This document shows positions 1-11,371 of a stretch of DNA of 64,000 nt, one piece after another. Under the pieces are notes generated by a model that saw nothing but the letters and a program-made list of their open reading frames with translations, was not told the origin of the DNA and made no database searches. The stretch's first letter is position 1; each line of letters opens with the position of its first letter. The DNA is from Antedon mediterranea (taxonomy: Eukaryota > Echinodermata > Crinoidea > Comatulida > Antedonidae), in the NCBI RefSeq assembly GCF_964355755.1, contig NC_092671.1, positions 40,685,804 to 40,749,803 on the forward strand. Reading direction: 5' to 3'. Position numbers and translations under genes: made by a program.

Positions 1-1560
1 TCAATTGGATTATTCCATTTAGGTTGCAGAAGTTGATTGGAAATTCTAATTAGCAATCTTTCTTTAATGAGATTTTTTCATCTTTAATTGACGATAGAAT
101 GACTCATATTTTAATGAACCAATATAATAGTTTTAACTAGACTAGACACTCTTAATATCTCATCCACAATCGCCATTAGAGATTGTTATACTGTTCTATT
201 TGTTTGCAATGTTTTACTTTATCATCAAAGATCTATTATTTATAATTTATTCATAGTTAATAATCGTCATGATACCCTCACTTTCAAGCATCTTTGCTTC
301 AGTAATGATATGTCAAAATTTTTCATCCCGACCAGCTTCACTAGAACTTGGAATTCCATACCCAATGAGATTCGCGATATTTTTGTTAATGGTTCATTTA
401 TTAATTTTAAATTATCTCTAAAGCAATATTTTAAATGTCGGAGAGAAACTTTTAACTTTTTCAATCATTTTTTTAATCTTGTGAAATGTCTATGTTATTA
501 TAGTATATATATTCTTGTTTTTTTATAATTTTTGTGTTGGAGAGACATACCTTACCGGTGACAGCGTTTTGTTTAATGCTATTGTCTCTCATCGGCTTCG
601 TGTCTTGTAGGCTACTTCAGATATATATATATATATATATTTCTTTCTTTGTTTTGTAATTATTATTTCATGTTTATTGCCGAAATTAATAAAATAAAAT
701 AAAATAAATAAAATAACTTTTGTTTTTTTTTACATAATTTTGATTTTTTTTTCGAGATATCTGTTACAATGACATCCAAAACAGGAGCTAGCGTTGATGT
801 CGAAATAGCGGGCAACTCCGGAGACGCCGCCATACCTACCACAGCATCTAATCCAAGTGAACTTGCAAACCTCTCAAATGAGGCTCTCAATTCTCTCAGT
901 GAAAAATTTGGAAGTAAGTCATATAATAATATTTGAAAAAGTTTGGGTTGATGGGTGCCTTTAAAAAAAATATTTCCTATGCTCACAATATTTTGATTTT
1001 TATAAGATGTTTGTGTAAATAAAATTGTGTACAAAGTTTAATGTTAATATGTTTATGATAAAAAGTACTGATCCCCTTTCCACTATGAATATATAACTTA
1101 AATTCTCATGGCTTATGTTTTCTCACTTTAAATTCCTTTTTTAATTAAAGTTCTTTTATATTTGGTTTTGTTCCGCTAGTACCTGTGTTTGCAGTAGTAG
1201 CTTCCATAGCTGCCCTATTATTAGGCCTAAAACTGTTATGTTGCTGCATATGTATTTTTAAGATGTGCTGCAAGAAAAAAAAAGGTCTGAAGGGCGTTGA
1301 CTTGACGAGTGTTTCCATGTTAGAAAACAGCTTAATGGAACAGGTATGTTATTTATTGTTCCGTCTTCATAGTATCTTGTGATGATGATATATTCATTTT
1401 TTACAATATGTAATAATACTAATAATAATAAAAATGTTAAATTGTGACTTTTAGAGCGCATGCTGATGCGCTTCACATAAAATAAAAGTAATCCCTGAAA
1501 AAATAAAATAAAAAAGAACAACTAAAAATTGGAGTGACAGGCCATAACATATAGACCTAC
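1..1560 (+). pseudogene. Partial upstream duplicate of synaptotagmin-1 5' region (exons 1' and 2')
   Basis: Exon 1' is 769-913 (ATG at 769) and exon 2' is 1180-1343. Both closely match exons 1 and 2 of the complete synaptotagmin-1 gene (18309-18453 and 19315-19496). Flanking DNA matches too: 1-138 with 18113-18250 and about 1380-1560 with 19505-19640, so this is a DNA-level duplication starting before the window. The copy stays open across the exon 1'/2' junction. It encodes an acidic/polar N-terminus, one hydrophobic span and the Cys-rich CCCICI stretch, but has lost six codons of the Lys-rich segment after the membrane. Both donors (GTAAGT, GTATGT) are intact. A LINE fragment lies just upstream, and the sequence matching the TTTTACAG acceptor before exon 1 of the good copy reads TTTTACAT here. 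No C2 exons follow for 20 kb. It is either a decaying duplicate or an alternative 5' end spliced to 22680. Confidence 0.8.
139..712 (+). mobile_element. 3' fragment of a non-LTR retrotransposon (LINE), inserted in the duplicated synaptotagmin 5' region
   Basis: The block is absent from the otherwise matching copy at about 18250. An open frame at 310-528 carries a RTWNSIPNEIR stretch followed by a Phe/Leu/Lys-rich tail, like the end of the reverse-transcriptase ORF in CR1/L2-type LINEs (W-N-S-L-P then S-x-x-x-F-K). It ends in an A-rich TAAAATAAAATAAAATAAA tail. A short TAACT-like match on both sides may be the target duplication. The family assignment is tentative; the insertion itself is well supported by comparing the two copies. 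Confidence 0.6.
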
Positions 1561-3650
1561 TAGGTGACATAAAATATTATACAAATAATGAATGTGTAAG
1601 AGTGCAATGGTACAAATAATTGCATTATTTACCTATACATAACGTCTGTATTTTTATACATGTATAGGAAGCTCAAGCATATGCAGATGACAATAGCTTA
1701 CTGTTGATTGGAAACATCAGCTAAAACAGCAATGAATGTCAATGATATTTTCTTGGCAAGAGGTAACATTATAACTTTTTACAATCTTTTAATTTAAAAT
1801 ACAAAAAGTGTTTTGCTAAAGTTATTTACACTAAGCATTTCATGCTAAATTTCAAATTGAGGAAAATAAATATTCTTCCCTGGTGATCAAAGGTGTGTTT
1901 GTTGAAACTGTTTTACTTGCTTCAATATTATCAACACTATGTAGGTACTATTGTGTGTTATTATACTAAAATCTACTTCTTTTTTTTATTTAGCAAAAAA
2001 GAATCCGAAGAACGAACCAGCCCAACTGTTTCATTCACAATTTATTAATAATTAAGCTAGTCCGCAGGCACTCCAAACGGGAAATAATGTGTTATAAAAC
2101 AAAGCTAACATTTGTATCCACAAAGTAGTATATTATCTAGTTTACCCTTTCCCCTCCCCAACCCACCCCAATCCAACTTTTATTTTTATACCCCTATGTT
2201 TTTCTTTCTCTTTTTCATCTTTCCTACAATGTGTTTTTATGTCACCTTATGTCTGGTATCTTTCCTCCTTTTTTGTGTATTTCAATATGATACATATTTG
2301 ATTCTTGTTTTTAAAGCACTTCAATATCGCAGTGTTAATTGATGGTGTAGTAATCCTGGTTATCACAACATAACTACTGTATTTGTACTATAAGTTTATA
2401 TAGGTAGGTGGGAGTAGTTAAAAGACAATAATCAACTCATCAGACATAATCAAATATTATTATTTCTGTATTAATCCTTATGTTAAATTGTAAAAGAATG
2501 TTTGTAGTGATACTATAAATAGAACATTATCAATGGTAGGTAGGCATGTTGTACATTATTGAGTGTAAGTGGGTGGTTTTTGTCATTTAATGTTCAGTTG
2601 ACAATCACAATGTGATGATATTTTTGCACAGGCAAATTACTATTTAATTTTTTATTTTAAAAATCAGCGGACAATTGGTGTTTTTTTGTAATTTCTTATT
2701 TAAACTCTGAAGCATATTATATAAATATTTCTTATTAATAATACAAAATAAATTGGTGGGATAAAGTGGTGTGTAATAATATTGATTTGCTTAATTGAGA
2801 TTTCCTTTGTATTCTTGTGACCATACATTGATGTTTGCTCCTTTTTGAAAAACTCAAAGTATGTACGTAAAAAGTTTGTTAAGGCTACCGTATACTACTG
2901 CAGTAATATTTATATATACTCTTAAGTCTTTTTTTTTTTCATAAGCTTTTAGATGTTGCCGATTAAATATATTTTAAGTAAGTCATGGATAATTATGTAA
3001 ATGTCATCTAATGATTTTGTAAGGAAACATTAAATGCTAAATAAGTTGAGCAAACAATAAATGAAATGTGATTTGTTTTGGACTTGCAGATTAAACAATT
3101 TTCTCGTTTATGCAGATTTTTGGAAGGTGGTTTAATAATCAATGATGTAATAAAGAACAGTATATATGCTAGTACAGGTATATAAATATATATAAATATA
3201 AAATGTATTTGTTAATTTTTATCACAGTTAGCCTAGCATTTAATTAAGTTTTTGTATGAGGGAACTGGTTATAGTTTTAGATTTTGGTCTCACAAAAATA
3301 ATTAGTTAAAAATAACAAAATAAAAAATTGCAAAATATTTAAATCAAAATATGACAGACTATTTGAAATGTATTCACTAATTACTCAAAACTTGTGGATT
3401 AATCAAAAGTTAAGAACAGTTATGAGTATGTTTTAGTGGATGATATTTGTAAAGTATAACATTTTCAAGAATGCATGTTGCATGTGCTGTTGTAACAGAA
3501 ATTATGTCTGCTTTTGAACCAATGTTGTACACCCCAGTAACTGCAGTAATGAGGTTTTTTACAAGTTAACTGCAACATAATATTTACTATTTGCTGTTAA
3601 TATCAGTTAATAATGTTCGTTATCTCTGTAAAGAAATAGACGTTTTTAAC
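1561..3650. other. Non-coding stretch; one weak exon candidate at 1668-1724
   Basis: AT-rich DNA with no conserved coding region seen on either strand. At 1668-1724, after an AG acceptor (TGTATAG), there is a 57-base in-frame continuation of duplicated exon 2' ending in TAA. This candidate terminal exon is listed under findings. Confidence 0.5.
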
Positions 3651-3653
3651 TTA

Positions 3654-3790
3654 TGCTTGGTTCCCACTAGAGACGCAACACAACGATGTAACGCAACAGG
3701 GATGGATTTATCCGACTGTCGCTTGTCATTGGTCAACTCGTTTGCGTTGCGTCTACGTCGTTGCGTTGCGTCTCTAGTGGGAACCAAGCT
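3654..3790. mobile_element. MITE, 137 bp, TTA target duplication
   Basis: Near-perfect hairpin with arms TGCTTGGTTCCCACTAGAGA and its complement at the right end. The two arms continue as GCGT/ACGC-rich inverted sequence. TTA is present directly on both sides (3651-3653 and 3791-3793), as in PIF/Harbinger-type elements. No protein is encoded. Confidence 0.8.
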
Positions 3791-3793
3791 TTA

Positions 3794-4986
3794 GAGGTAA
3801 ACCAACATCATAAGATTCAAAAGCAGTTCAATAATTGCGTGACAAAGCTTCATATTATTATTGCACATGAAGTGCTGTTTACTAACCTTGTACATACTCC
3901 ATGGGTAGCTCATGTATATGTTTATTTCCAATTTGTTGTGGCCATGTTGATAATACCAATAACGTAATCAGTATATGTGCTTGTAGGCAGACGAATTTAA
4001 GTATGTACTCTTATACTGTATATTATATCAAACAGATCAAATTTGTACAAGAAAAAAAAATAGATTGTGAAGTTTAAGTTGCTACATCTCATCTATTATA
4101 TTCTATGAATGGACTTTATGTAGAAAACATTGATATTAGATTGTACCACAAATCCTAACATGGTCTTCGTATATTTTGTGTCTTAATTTGTAGTCATCAC
4201 AGGCCTTTGAGTTTGAAATTTGGAACTGAACACCGGCAGTTGAATCACTTTTATTTGTTTTTTTAAACAAAAACATTTACAAAAAATATTTACGAGGCAA
4301 CCCATTCCTTGTTGGTGTGTCATCATTCAAAAGAAGTCAGAGTTTGAATTCTCCAACATGAGGATATTAAGATACTGTACTTTTACACTTCTTATTACTA
4401 TTCTAGATAAAAAGAAAATAAACCATTATTATTATGGATTGTAGAACTGATAAAATGCCAAACAAACATGGGCGTTTCCAAATATTTCATTTTTGCCTTT
4501 CTGGCGTTCCGTACCTCTGCTGCTGATTACAACACTAATCATAGGTGGCGCCCCGTGAGATTTTAGCTTTCATCATTATACTGTATTTCTTCATCATTCA
4601 TCAACAATTAAAAAAATATGTGTGGGATCGATCGGATGAGGTCTATGGACTAGAGAGCGCGACACAAAACAGCGGGCGGCACACACAAAACAGTAGGCCA
4701 GTTATTTAGAAAGACAGGCCTGATGTGGTAGACGCTTTTTCTAGGTTATATTCTTGTTGTTTAGAAAGGTAAAGTTTTAGTTTGCATGTCAATAATCATT
4801 TTTGCATTTGTCATATATCGTATGTTAATGATCTTGCCTGATCTTTTGAAGTGTATAAACAATGATGCCTTTTTTTATTCAGAAAAAATTCCTGCTTACC
4901 TAGCCTAGCTAGGCCTAGGCCTAGGCCTACCTAGGCTAGCTAGCTAGTAGGCCTTGGCCTAATAGGCCTAGCCTAGTCCTAATCCG
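3794..4986. other. Spacer without recognised genes
   Basis: No conserved coding region seen. Around 4890-4980 there is a cluster of CTAG/AGGCCT-type palindromic simple sequence, a motif that recurs at 5590-5640, 6460-6590, 33820-33910 and 37180-37280. Confidence 0.5.
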
Positions 4987-5585
4987 GGATGCTAGTCAAG
5001 TTGCCCCATCGCAAAGTCGCCCCATACAAAGTCGCCCCTTACACAGTCGCCCCATCGCAAAGTCGCCCCAACGCAAAGTCGCCCCATCGCAAAGTCGCCC
5101 CATCACAAAGTCGCCCTATCGCAAAGTCGCCCCTCTAGTCTAGATCGTAACATCATTTCCCAATCTTCAGATGGTGCGTTAGTGCGACAACGGCGGAGTA
5201 ATTACGGGGGTTTCCTTCTTGTGAGGTAGCACGTTAGTGCAACCGCGGATTGATTGTCGTCCTCTCTGATGATGGGGGAGCGTGTCGATCGTGTGACCTG
5301 AGACTATATGGCGACCGGGGCTTCCCCTTTTATGCCTATACGTTCCGTGTTATTTTGTGTATCATTGCGACATTTTACGCACTTGTTAAAACTATTTTAA
5401 CGTTTTGGGGCGACTTTGCGATGGGGCGACTTTGTGTTGGGGCGACTTTGCGATGGGGCGACTTTGAGTTGGGGCGACTTTGCGATGGGGCGACTTTGCG
5501 ATGGGGCGACTGTGTCGGGGCGACTTTGCGATGGGGCGACTGTGTAAGGGGCGACTTTGCGATGGGGCGACTTGACTAGCATCCC
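4987..5585. mobile_element. Foldback element, family A, copy 1
   Basis: Ends are GGATGCTAGTCAAG and its inverse. Each inverted arm is a tandem array of roughly 16-base units of the type GTCGCCCCATCGCAAA (left, about 4998-5130) and its reverse complement (right, about 5405-5575). The roughly 260-base middle matches, in inverted orientation, the segment 34141-34395 of copy 2, so the family has a real shared core and is not a simple repeat. No target duplication is visible here. The apparent open frames over the arrays (5250-5627) come from the repeat period, and no transposase is seen. Confidence 0.8.
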
Positions 5586-5651
5586 TAGATAGAGGCCTAG
5601 GCCTATTGGATATCCCGGCCTATGCATAGGATGCCTAGGCTAATGTTATTA

Positions 5652-6339
5652 TGCACTTGTCAATTGTATGACGCACTATACGACCCCCGGAGAGGTGCGT
5701 CATTTGTCCGATGTGAGTCATACCTTTGTATACCATGACGCACCCCTGCGTCAAAAAAGTGACTTACCTTTACTAGACAATGACGCACCTATTTTAAAAT
5801 TAGCGACGGACCTTTTAGTGAATTATGACGCACCACGACTGTCTTTTTGACGTACCTTCACTGACGATTGTTGACCCCGACTACTGCAGTGCATGCAGTG
5901 TGATATAAAAAATCTCAAACTAATACGCGTGTCTGGTGCTATGGAGGCGCGCCAGGGTCGTCGATCGATGTTAATCAGGCCGGCTAGGAACGTTCTCACG
6001 TGATCACACAATCACACAAAGATTGGAACGGCTATTCATAATACAAATATTATGTCATTTTCCAGTTTGGCCGATAGAGGGCGCGAGTGATGACGCTCTC
6101 AAGCGTGACAATGTACAACCTGGCCGCCCCTCCGCGATCGTCAAGGCCTTGTTTTCAGGCTTTTTGGGTGGCGCGGGTTGGTGGTAAAGTGACGGACATT
6201 GACGCACCATTGAACATTGAGGCGACGCACCATTTGGGTTCTTTGACGCACCCCTGTGTCATTAATTATTTGTAAATGACGCACCCATGACGCACCACTC
6301 CCGGGGGTCGTATAGTGCGTCATACAATTGACAAGTGCA
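5652..6339. mobile_element. MITE, 688 bp, perfect 39-bp inverted termini, TTA target duplication
   Basis: Left terminus TGCACTTGTCAATTGTATGA continues through ACGCACTATACGACCCCCGG; positions 6301-6339 are its exact reverse complement. TTA flanks both sides (5649-5651, 6340-6342), as for PIF/Harbinger elements. Inside, many TGACGCACC motifs in both orientations form subterminal repeats, typical transposase-binding architecture. No transposase ORF. The perfect termini suggest a recent insertion. Confidence 0.85.
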
Positions 6340-6342
6340 TTA

Positions 6343-7780
6343 CTTTCTGGTTTTTTGCCTCTTAATTATTTATATTTAAATTGTTATTTATTTTGTTTAC
6401 TTTGAAAGATAAAAATTAAGAAAATAAATGTTATTATGATGGATGAATGAATGAACTAACTAGGCCTAGGCCCTCTAGGCCTATCCAACTTGGCTAGGCT
6501 ACTAGGACCGACCCAATTATTGCTCTTTGCCAACGGTACTGTATCTTAAAATAATATATTAATGCTACTATAGGCCTAGGCCTAAATTGATCATAATTAT
6601 GCTCACAATCACTTATTTATTTCTTGTTTTTTGATGGGCCACACATGATAGCATAGACTATAAATATATATATATATATTATATATAAAGACAAAAAAAT
6701 AACAGTAATTTGATGTCTCAGCGGCATGCTTCGAGAGTTGTTACGTCGCGTATATTCACCACATATCTATCTTAGTCCTGGCAGCCGGCAACTGATCGCA
6801 TCGTTGGAGTTTTAATTAATTTCACATATCCCTGGAAAATAATGTATTTCATAATTCACGGGTTAGCTCATATCAGTGCTCAGTACAGTCGAGTTTGAAT
6901 CCTCAAAACTGTTTGAAACGGTATTTTTACTTCATTGAAAATGTGTGATGTTTTTTTAAAATAATGATTTAGATTGTGTTTCATATTGTACGGTATTCTT
7001 ATTGTACAGAGTTTGTCAATGATTTCAATCATCTTCTGGCCTGGTGATGTAGTACACAATGTTTAACCAAATGTAATTTAAACAAAAAGAAAATCAATCA
7101 ACTAACCTTCATAACTGATGAATTCAGTTAATAATTTCACAAATGTTTGTTACCGACATCTAAGTACTGTAATTACTGTGTACATACCTAATTGTGAGCA
7201 TTGGTAAAATCATTCCACATTTTGTTTTAGACATGACCATGATACTAGTACTGTATTATTGTTAATGTAAAGTGTTTTTTAAAAAGTTCAAGGATAACAT
7301 TTTTTTATTTCTGCCATGTGTATTTGATTGATTGTTACCTGGTTGAATATAAATGGGGTCCCCCTCCTAAATACCAGGGTCTACTACTAATTACTGTAGT
7401 CCAGCCAAGTGTATACAAAATATGATATTTAGTTAGTGCTATTACTAAGTGAATTTTCATTAATAAAAAATGTTGATATAAAGTTTGCGGACTTTCTCTA
7501 TTTTTCGCGTATGGAAAGGGTACAGAAAACATTTTTCAAAACAATTACTTTACTGTATTTCTGAATATTTAATATAAATAACCAAATTTCTCTATATTAA
7601 AATTGTTTTTCAATGTCTGATTACAAAAAAACAAATTAATTTTACTGTTTCAGTTTGAATCAAATGCAGGCCTTTACTGCAGTACCTACAGTATTATTCA
7701 ATCTGATTCAAATTGACAGGAACAGATGTTATATAAAATATAAATATTTTATATTTGTGGGATGGTACAAATACTGTACT
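6343..7780. other. Spacer without recognised genes
   Basis: AT-rich DNA with a short (TA)n run near 6665-6690. I saw no exon, RNA gene or clear element. Confidence 0.4.
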
Positions 7781-7856
7781 TTAATATACAGATATTGACT
7801 GCTTAGAGGTTAAATATAAGATTTGACATCCCCGAGGGAATGATATTAAGTTCGAG
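7781..7856. mobile_element. Left half of a palindromic MITE split by the LTR retrotransposon
   Basis: This stretch is the inverted match of 13973-14060: GACATCCCCGAGGGAATGAT here, its complement ATCATTCCCTCGGGGATGTC there. Rejoined across the retrotransposon, the two halves make one long hairpin whose centre is 13937-13975. Confidence 0.8.
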
Positions 7857-8257
7857 TGTCATATTATAAATGTTGTGATTCTCTGTGTTTAGAGAAGGAT
7901 GCTTTAGACCAGGTCCGCCTTAATTAGCCAATCAAAATCGCATAAATTTTGGAGGGAAAATGTTATCCTCCTCTGAAGCCTAAAATTTGCATATCCAGTA
8001 TAAAAGTGGAATGTAATAGATATTAGGGGAGAAGAGAGAATAAGATCAGAGTAGATAAACGGAAAGATGATAAAGAAAATAAGGCTTAACTGGTACAGTG
8101 GTAGAAAGATGTATTATTAATCGAATTACAAGGAATAAATGTTCTAGTTGAGTTAAATATACTTTTTGTATGAGTTATCATTCAGTGACAGCTGTGTACG
8201 TCGCGTAGAAATATACGCCTGAGAAAGCTCGGAACCAACTAAGATAAATTCACTACA
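7857..8257 (+). repeat. 5' LTR
   Basis: Starts TGTCATATTATAAATG and ends CACTACA. Matches the 3' LTR almost base for base. It contains TATAAAAG at about 8000, a plausible TATA box for the element's transcript. Confidence 0.95.
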
Positions 8258-8271
8258 TGGTGGCAGCGGTG
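8258..8271 (+). promoter_or_regulatory. Primer-binding site, tRNA-Leu type
   Basis: TGGTGGCAGCGGTG follows the 5' LTR directly. It is complementary to the 3' end of a leucine tRNA of the kind ending CCACCGCTGCCA plus CCA (animal tRNA-Leu AAG, from general knowledge). It would prime minus-strand synthesis. Confidence 0.8.
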
Positions 8272-8795
8272 AAAATTTTTGTTTACATGATTTAAGTATC
8301 AAGAAGAAGAAGAAGAAGAAGTGACAGTGCCTACTCTACGGGCCTGTTAAATCAGTAACCAAAAAGTTAAATGGTTACGAAGATCTGGATTCCTGACAGT
8401 TTTTATACCGTGCGTTGTTTGGATAATATTACAACGAAGAAGAAGTACAGTACTGTTGAGCTCAAGACTGCTGGATATTCATCGGAGATATATTCACCGA
8501 GATCTGAAAGAAGAAGACTGAAGTAACAGAAGGAAGCCCAGTAAATTTTGAGAAGATTTGCAAAGCTGACTTTGTAAACTATTTTTATTTCGAAAGTAAA
8601 TTTTTGTACGGAGCGAACTTGGAACGTTGTTTGTGACTTTGAAGTAAATTAATGTCTTATATTGTATTGCATTTAAAAATTTATGTGGATTTCATATTTT
8701 TACATATCTGAATGGAATCAAGGTAATACAAATACTTTTATAACATATTTTGTATACATAAGTTTACATATTTCATTAGTAAAATTGTTATTAGC

Positions 8796-9521
8796 ATGAC
8801 AACTTTAAGATCGGGTAAAAATATAGATAAGACTATGTCAGACAAAGATACTAGGAAAGATATGGTTGACCAAGAAGAGGTTGACCAAGTCAATGAAATA
8901 TATGATAAAATGGCTAGGGATATTGATGTGCCCGAAATACCCGGCGGTATGCCTAAAGATATGATGCTCGAATATTTTCGAATGAAGTTCGAGGCCGAAA
9001 ACAAAAAGTTAGAATTACAATACCAACAAGACCAATTAAGATTAGAAGCAGATATAGAGCAAAAGAAAATAGATATAGAGCAAAGAAAAATTGAATCACA
9101 AGAAAGAGTGAAAATGATGGAATTAGAAAATAGGTCTAGCTACAGTAATGCTAGGAATATAGTAGATGAAATGAAGGTAAAGGTTCCTACTTTGAAGGAA
9201 TCAGATGATATTGATATATATTTTAGAACATTTGAACACTTGGCAGAAGCCACAGGTTGGGATAAGAATACGTGGTCCGCTAGGTTAGCACCTGAACTGT
9301 CTGGTAAAGCTAGGACAGCATATGCATCCTTAACCGTAAAAGAATGTGTAGATTATGATACCTTAAAGAAGGCAATCTTAGAAAAGTATGATGTGTCCGC
9401 AGAGACCTACAGATTTAAATTTAGAAATTCAAACAGAGTTAAAGATATGTCCATCAGGGAATGGCTGAATGAGCTCTTCCATTATTTAAAATGTTGGATG
9501 AAATGTGCTAATGTACTGTAA
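8796..9521 (+). CDS. Gag-like protein of the Gmr1-like element, truncated by frameshift (241 aa)
   Basis: Opens 525 bases after the primer-binding site. Residues about 70-110 form a Glu/Lys/Gln-rich coiled coil. Residues about 125-235 look like the capsid region of Gypsy gag (FEHLAEATGWDKNTW, then ISAR-like leucine- and alanine-rich helices). The frame is lost near residue 230; the capsid reading continues in another frame (about 9530-9643, with EQALDKMPEDLRLYLRD). The real gag was therefore longer, and this copy is disrupted. Structural protein of the retrotransposon particle; no cell function is implied. Confidence 0.8.
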   Translation: MTTLRSGKNIDKTMSDKDTRKDMVDQEEVDQVNEIYDKMARDIDVPEIPGGMPKDMMLEYFRMKFEAENKKLELQYQQDQLRLEADIEQKKIDIEQRKIESQERVKMMELENRSSYSNARNIVDEMKVKVPTLKESDDIDIYFRTFEHLAEATGWDKNTWSARLAPELSGKARTAYASLTVKECVDYDTLKKAILEKYDVSAETYRFKFRNSNRVKDMSIREWLNELFHYLKCWMKCANVL

Positions 9522-9928
9522 AAGAAGATGATGCTGCAGGCATTATTGAAATGATTATAATGGAACAGGCACTTGATAAAATGCCTGAAGATCTGAGGCT
9601 TTATCTTAGAGATAAACAAGTAAATAAGAGCTATGATAGCCGATGATTATATAGCTAATAGAGGTGGCCGTGGCTATTGGAATGCCGTAAATTCTGAAAA
9701 TAAGCCTACGTATAAGGGCCAAGAAAATAGTAAACCTAAGAATGGTACGACTCAGAATAACCCTGGAGCTAGGCAGCAAGGATACAATAGGTATCGCGGA
9801 AGGGGAGGCAAATTCCATAACTACTGTATGGTAGAAATTTCCAACAGAGAGAACCTTCAAATGAATGGATTAATGGCCTATGCTTCAATTGTAAGGAGAA
9901 GGGACATAAAATAGGGGATTGTCCTAAG
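9522..9928 (+). pseudogene. Broken gag C-terminal part with CCHC zinc knuckle
   Basis: Coding sense jumps between frames: capsid end (about 9530-9643), a basic Arg/Gly-rich segment (9633-9840), then a zinc knuckle CFNCKEKGHKIGDC at 9881-9922 (spacing C-2-C-4-H-4-C). The knuckle is in the same frame as the following pol ORF. At least two frame changes are needed, so this is mutational damage rather than one programmed shift. Confidence 0.75.
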
Positions 9929-11371
9929 ATGGTAGCAAAAGGAAAGACTAGTGACACTAAGAAGGGCCCGAATGTGAAAGATAGCTTAAGATGTGAAGGA
10001 CTAAAATCAGATAGACCCCAAGTAGTTATAGATAGTGTAGAAAATAAAATGGAGAAATGTACAATACCAGGAAAATTAGAAGGACAGGATATAACTATGC
10101 TTAGAGACTCGGGATGTACCCAGTCAGCTGTTAAGGAAAGTCTAGTGCCTAACAAATGTTACTTGCCAGAAAAATGGGTTACGTTAAGAGGTATAGGAGG
10201 CGATATTACCGTCCCCTTAGCTGAGGTAGCTATAGAAAGTAAGATAGTGACAGGAAAAGTGATTGTAGCCGTAATCGAAGGATTACAGAGGGACATGTTA
10301 TTGGGTCATGATTTGGACCAGAATTGTGGGGAAACAATGGCTAAAGAAATGTTCGTCCTAACTAGGGAGCAAGCCAGAATAGAAAATGATGTTAGAATAC
10401 AAGACGAAATGATATTGTTAGGGAAAGATAGTAACTTTAAGCCGATAGAAGAGCCGCCTAAAGAAACTAATGTACAATTGTGGAAAACAGTAGTAAATGA
10501 CAACAAAATAAATAAAACTAAGTGTTTAGATGATATGAATGGAACAGAAATGAATAATTTGTTTGACGAAAATGAGGATAGAGCTAAAGATAAAACAGTC
10601 AAACATAAAACTTATGAACAACAGCACAAGCTGAACCTAACTAAACAAGAACTGATCAAATTGCAAACTAAGGATGACTCACTCAAAGGAGTGTTTGACA
10701 GGGTAGTCCCTATAGAAGAAATAGGTCAGCATAGGGTATGTTTCTTTATGAGACAAGGTATATTGATGAGAAATTGGAGTAGTATTAAAGATAAGAATAA
10801 CCAAGTGGAACAGATTGTATTACCCACTCAGTGTAGACAGGGTGTATTACACTTAGGTCATAATGTGCCATTTGCAGGTCACATGGGTGTTGAGAAAACT
10901 AAAAGTAGGGTCCTGAACCAATTCTATTGGCCAGGTATATTTAAAGATGTGGTAGTCTATTGTAAAGTCTGTAAGGAATGCCAAAAGGTAGATAAGGGTA
11001 AAAGTAAAAGGAAACATACTTTGATACCATTACCGATTATAAGTACACCATTTAAACGTATAGCGATAGATATTGTTGGACCCTTATCTAGAACAAGCCG
11101 TAATAACAAATATATGCTTACTATAATTGACTATGCTACAAGATATCCGGATGCTATCCCGTTACCCAATGTTAGAGCTGAAACAGTAGCCAGGGCTCTA
11201 ATAGAAGTCTTTACTAGAGTAGGATTACCCGAAGAGATTGTACATGATCAAGGAACTAATTTCATGTCTTCAATTATGCAATCTATAGGTAGTATGTTGG
11301 GGATTAATCAATTAAAGACTACAGTGTACCACCCCCAAAGCAATGGGCTTGTTGAAAGATTTCACGGTTGA
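9929..11371 (+). CDS. Pol part 1: protease and integrase of the Gmr1-like element (480 aa, ends at TGA)
   Basis: The frame is open from the zinc knuckle upstream. An aspartic protease motif (DSG, D near residue 60) is followed by a linker. The integrase follows: HHCC zinc-binding domain at about residues 308-350 (HLGHNVPFAGHMG, CKVCKEC), then the DDE core with Asp near 380 (AIDIVGP), Asp near 440 (HDQGTNF) and Glu near 476 (LVERFHG). TGA at 11369 ends the frame right after the conserved ERFHG. The next frame (11372 on) continues in phase as the integrase C-terminus, so this looks like a nonsense change, or less likely a readthrough site. Confidence 0.9.
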   Translation: MVAKGKTSDTKKGPNVKDSLRCEGLKSDRPQVVIDSVENKMEKCTIPGKLEGQDITMLRDSGCTQSAVKESLVPNKCYLPEKWVTLRGIGGDITVPLAEVAIESKIVTGKVIVAVIEGLQRDMLLGHDLDQNCGETMAKEMFVLTREQARIENDVRIQDEMILLGKDSNFKPIEEPPKETNVQLWKTVVNDNKINKTKCLDDMNGTEMNNLFDENEDRAKDKTVKHKTYEQQHKLNLTKQELIKLQTKDDSLKGVFDRVVPIEEIGQHRVCFFMRQGILMRNWSSIKDKNNQVEQIVLPTQCRQGVLHLGHNVPFAGHMGVEKTKSRVLNQFYWPGIFKDVVVYCKVCKECQKVDKGKSKRKHTLIPLPIISTPFKRIAIDIVGPLSRTSRNNKYMLTIIDYATRYPDAIPLPNVRAETVARALIEVFTRVGLPEEIVHDQGTNFMSSIMQSIGSMLGINQLKTTVYHPQSNGLVERFHG

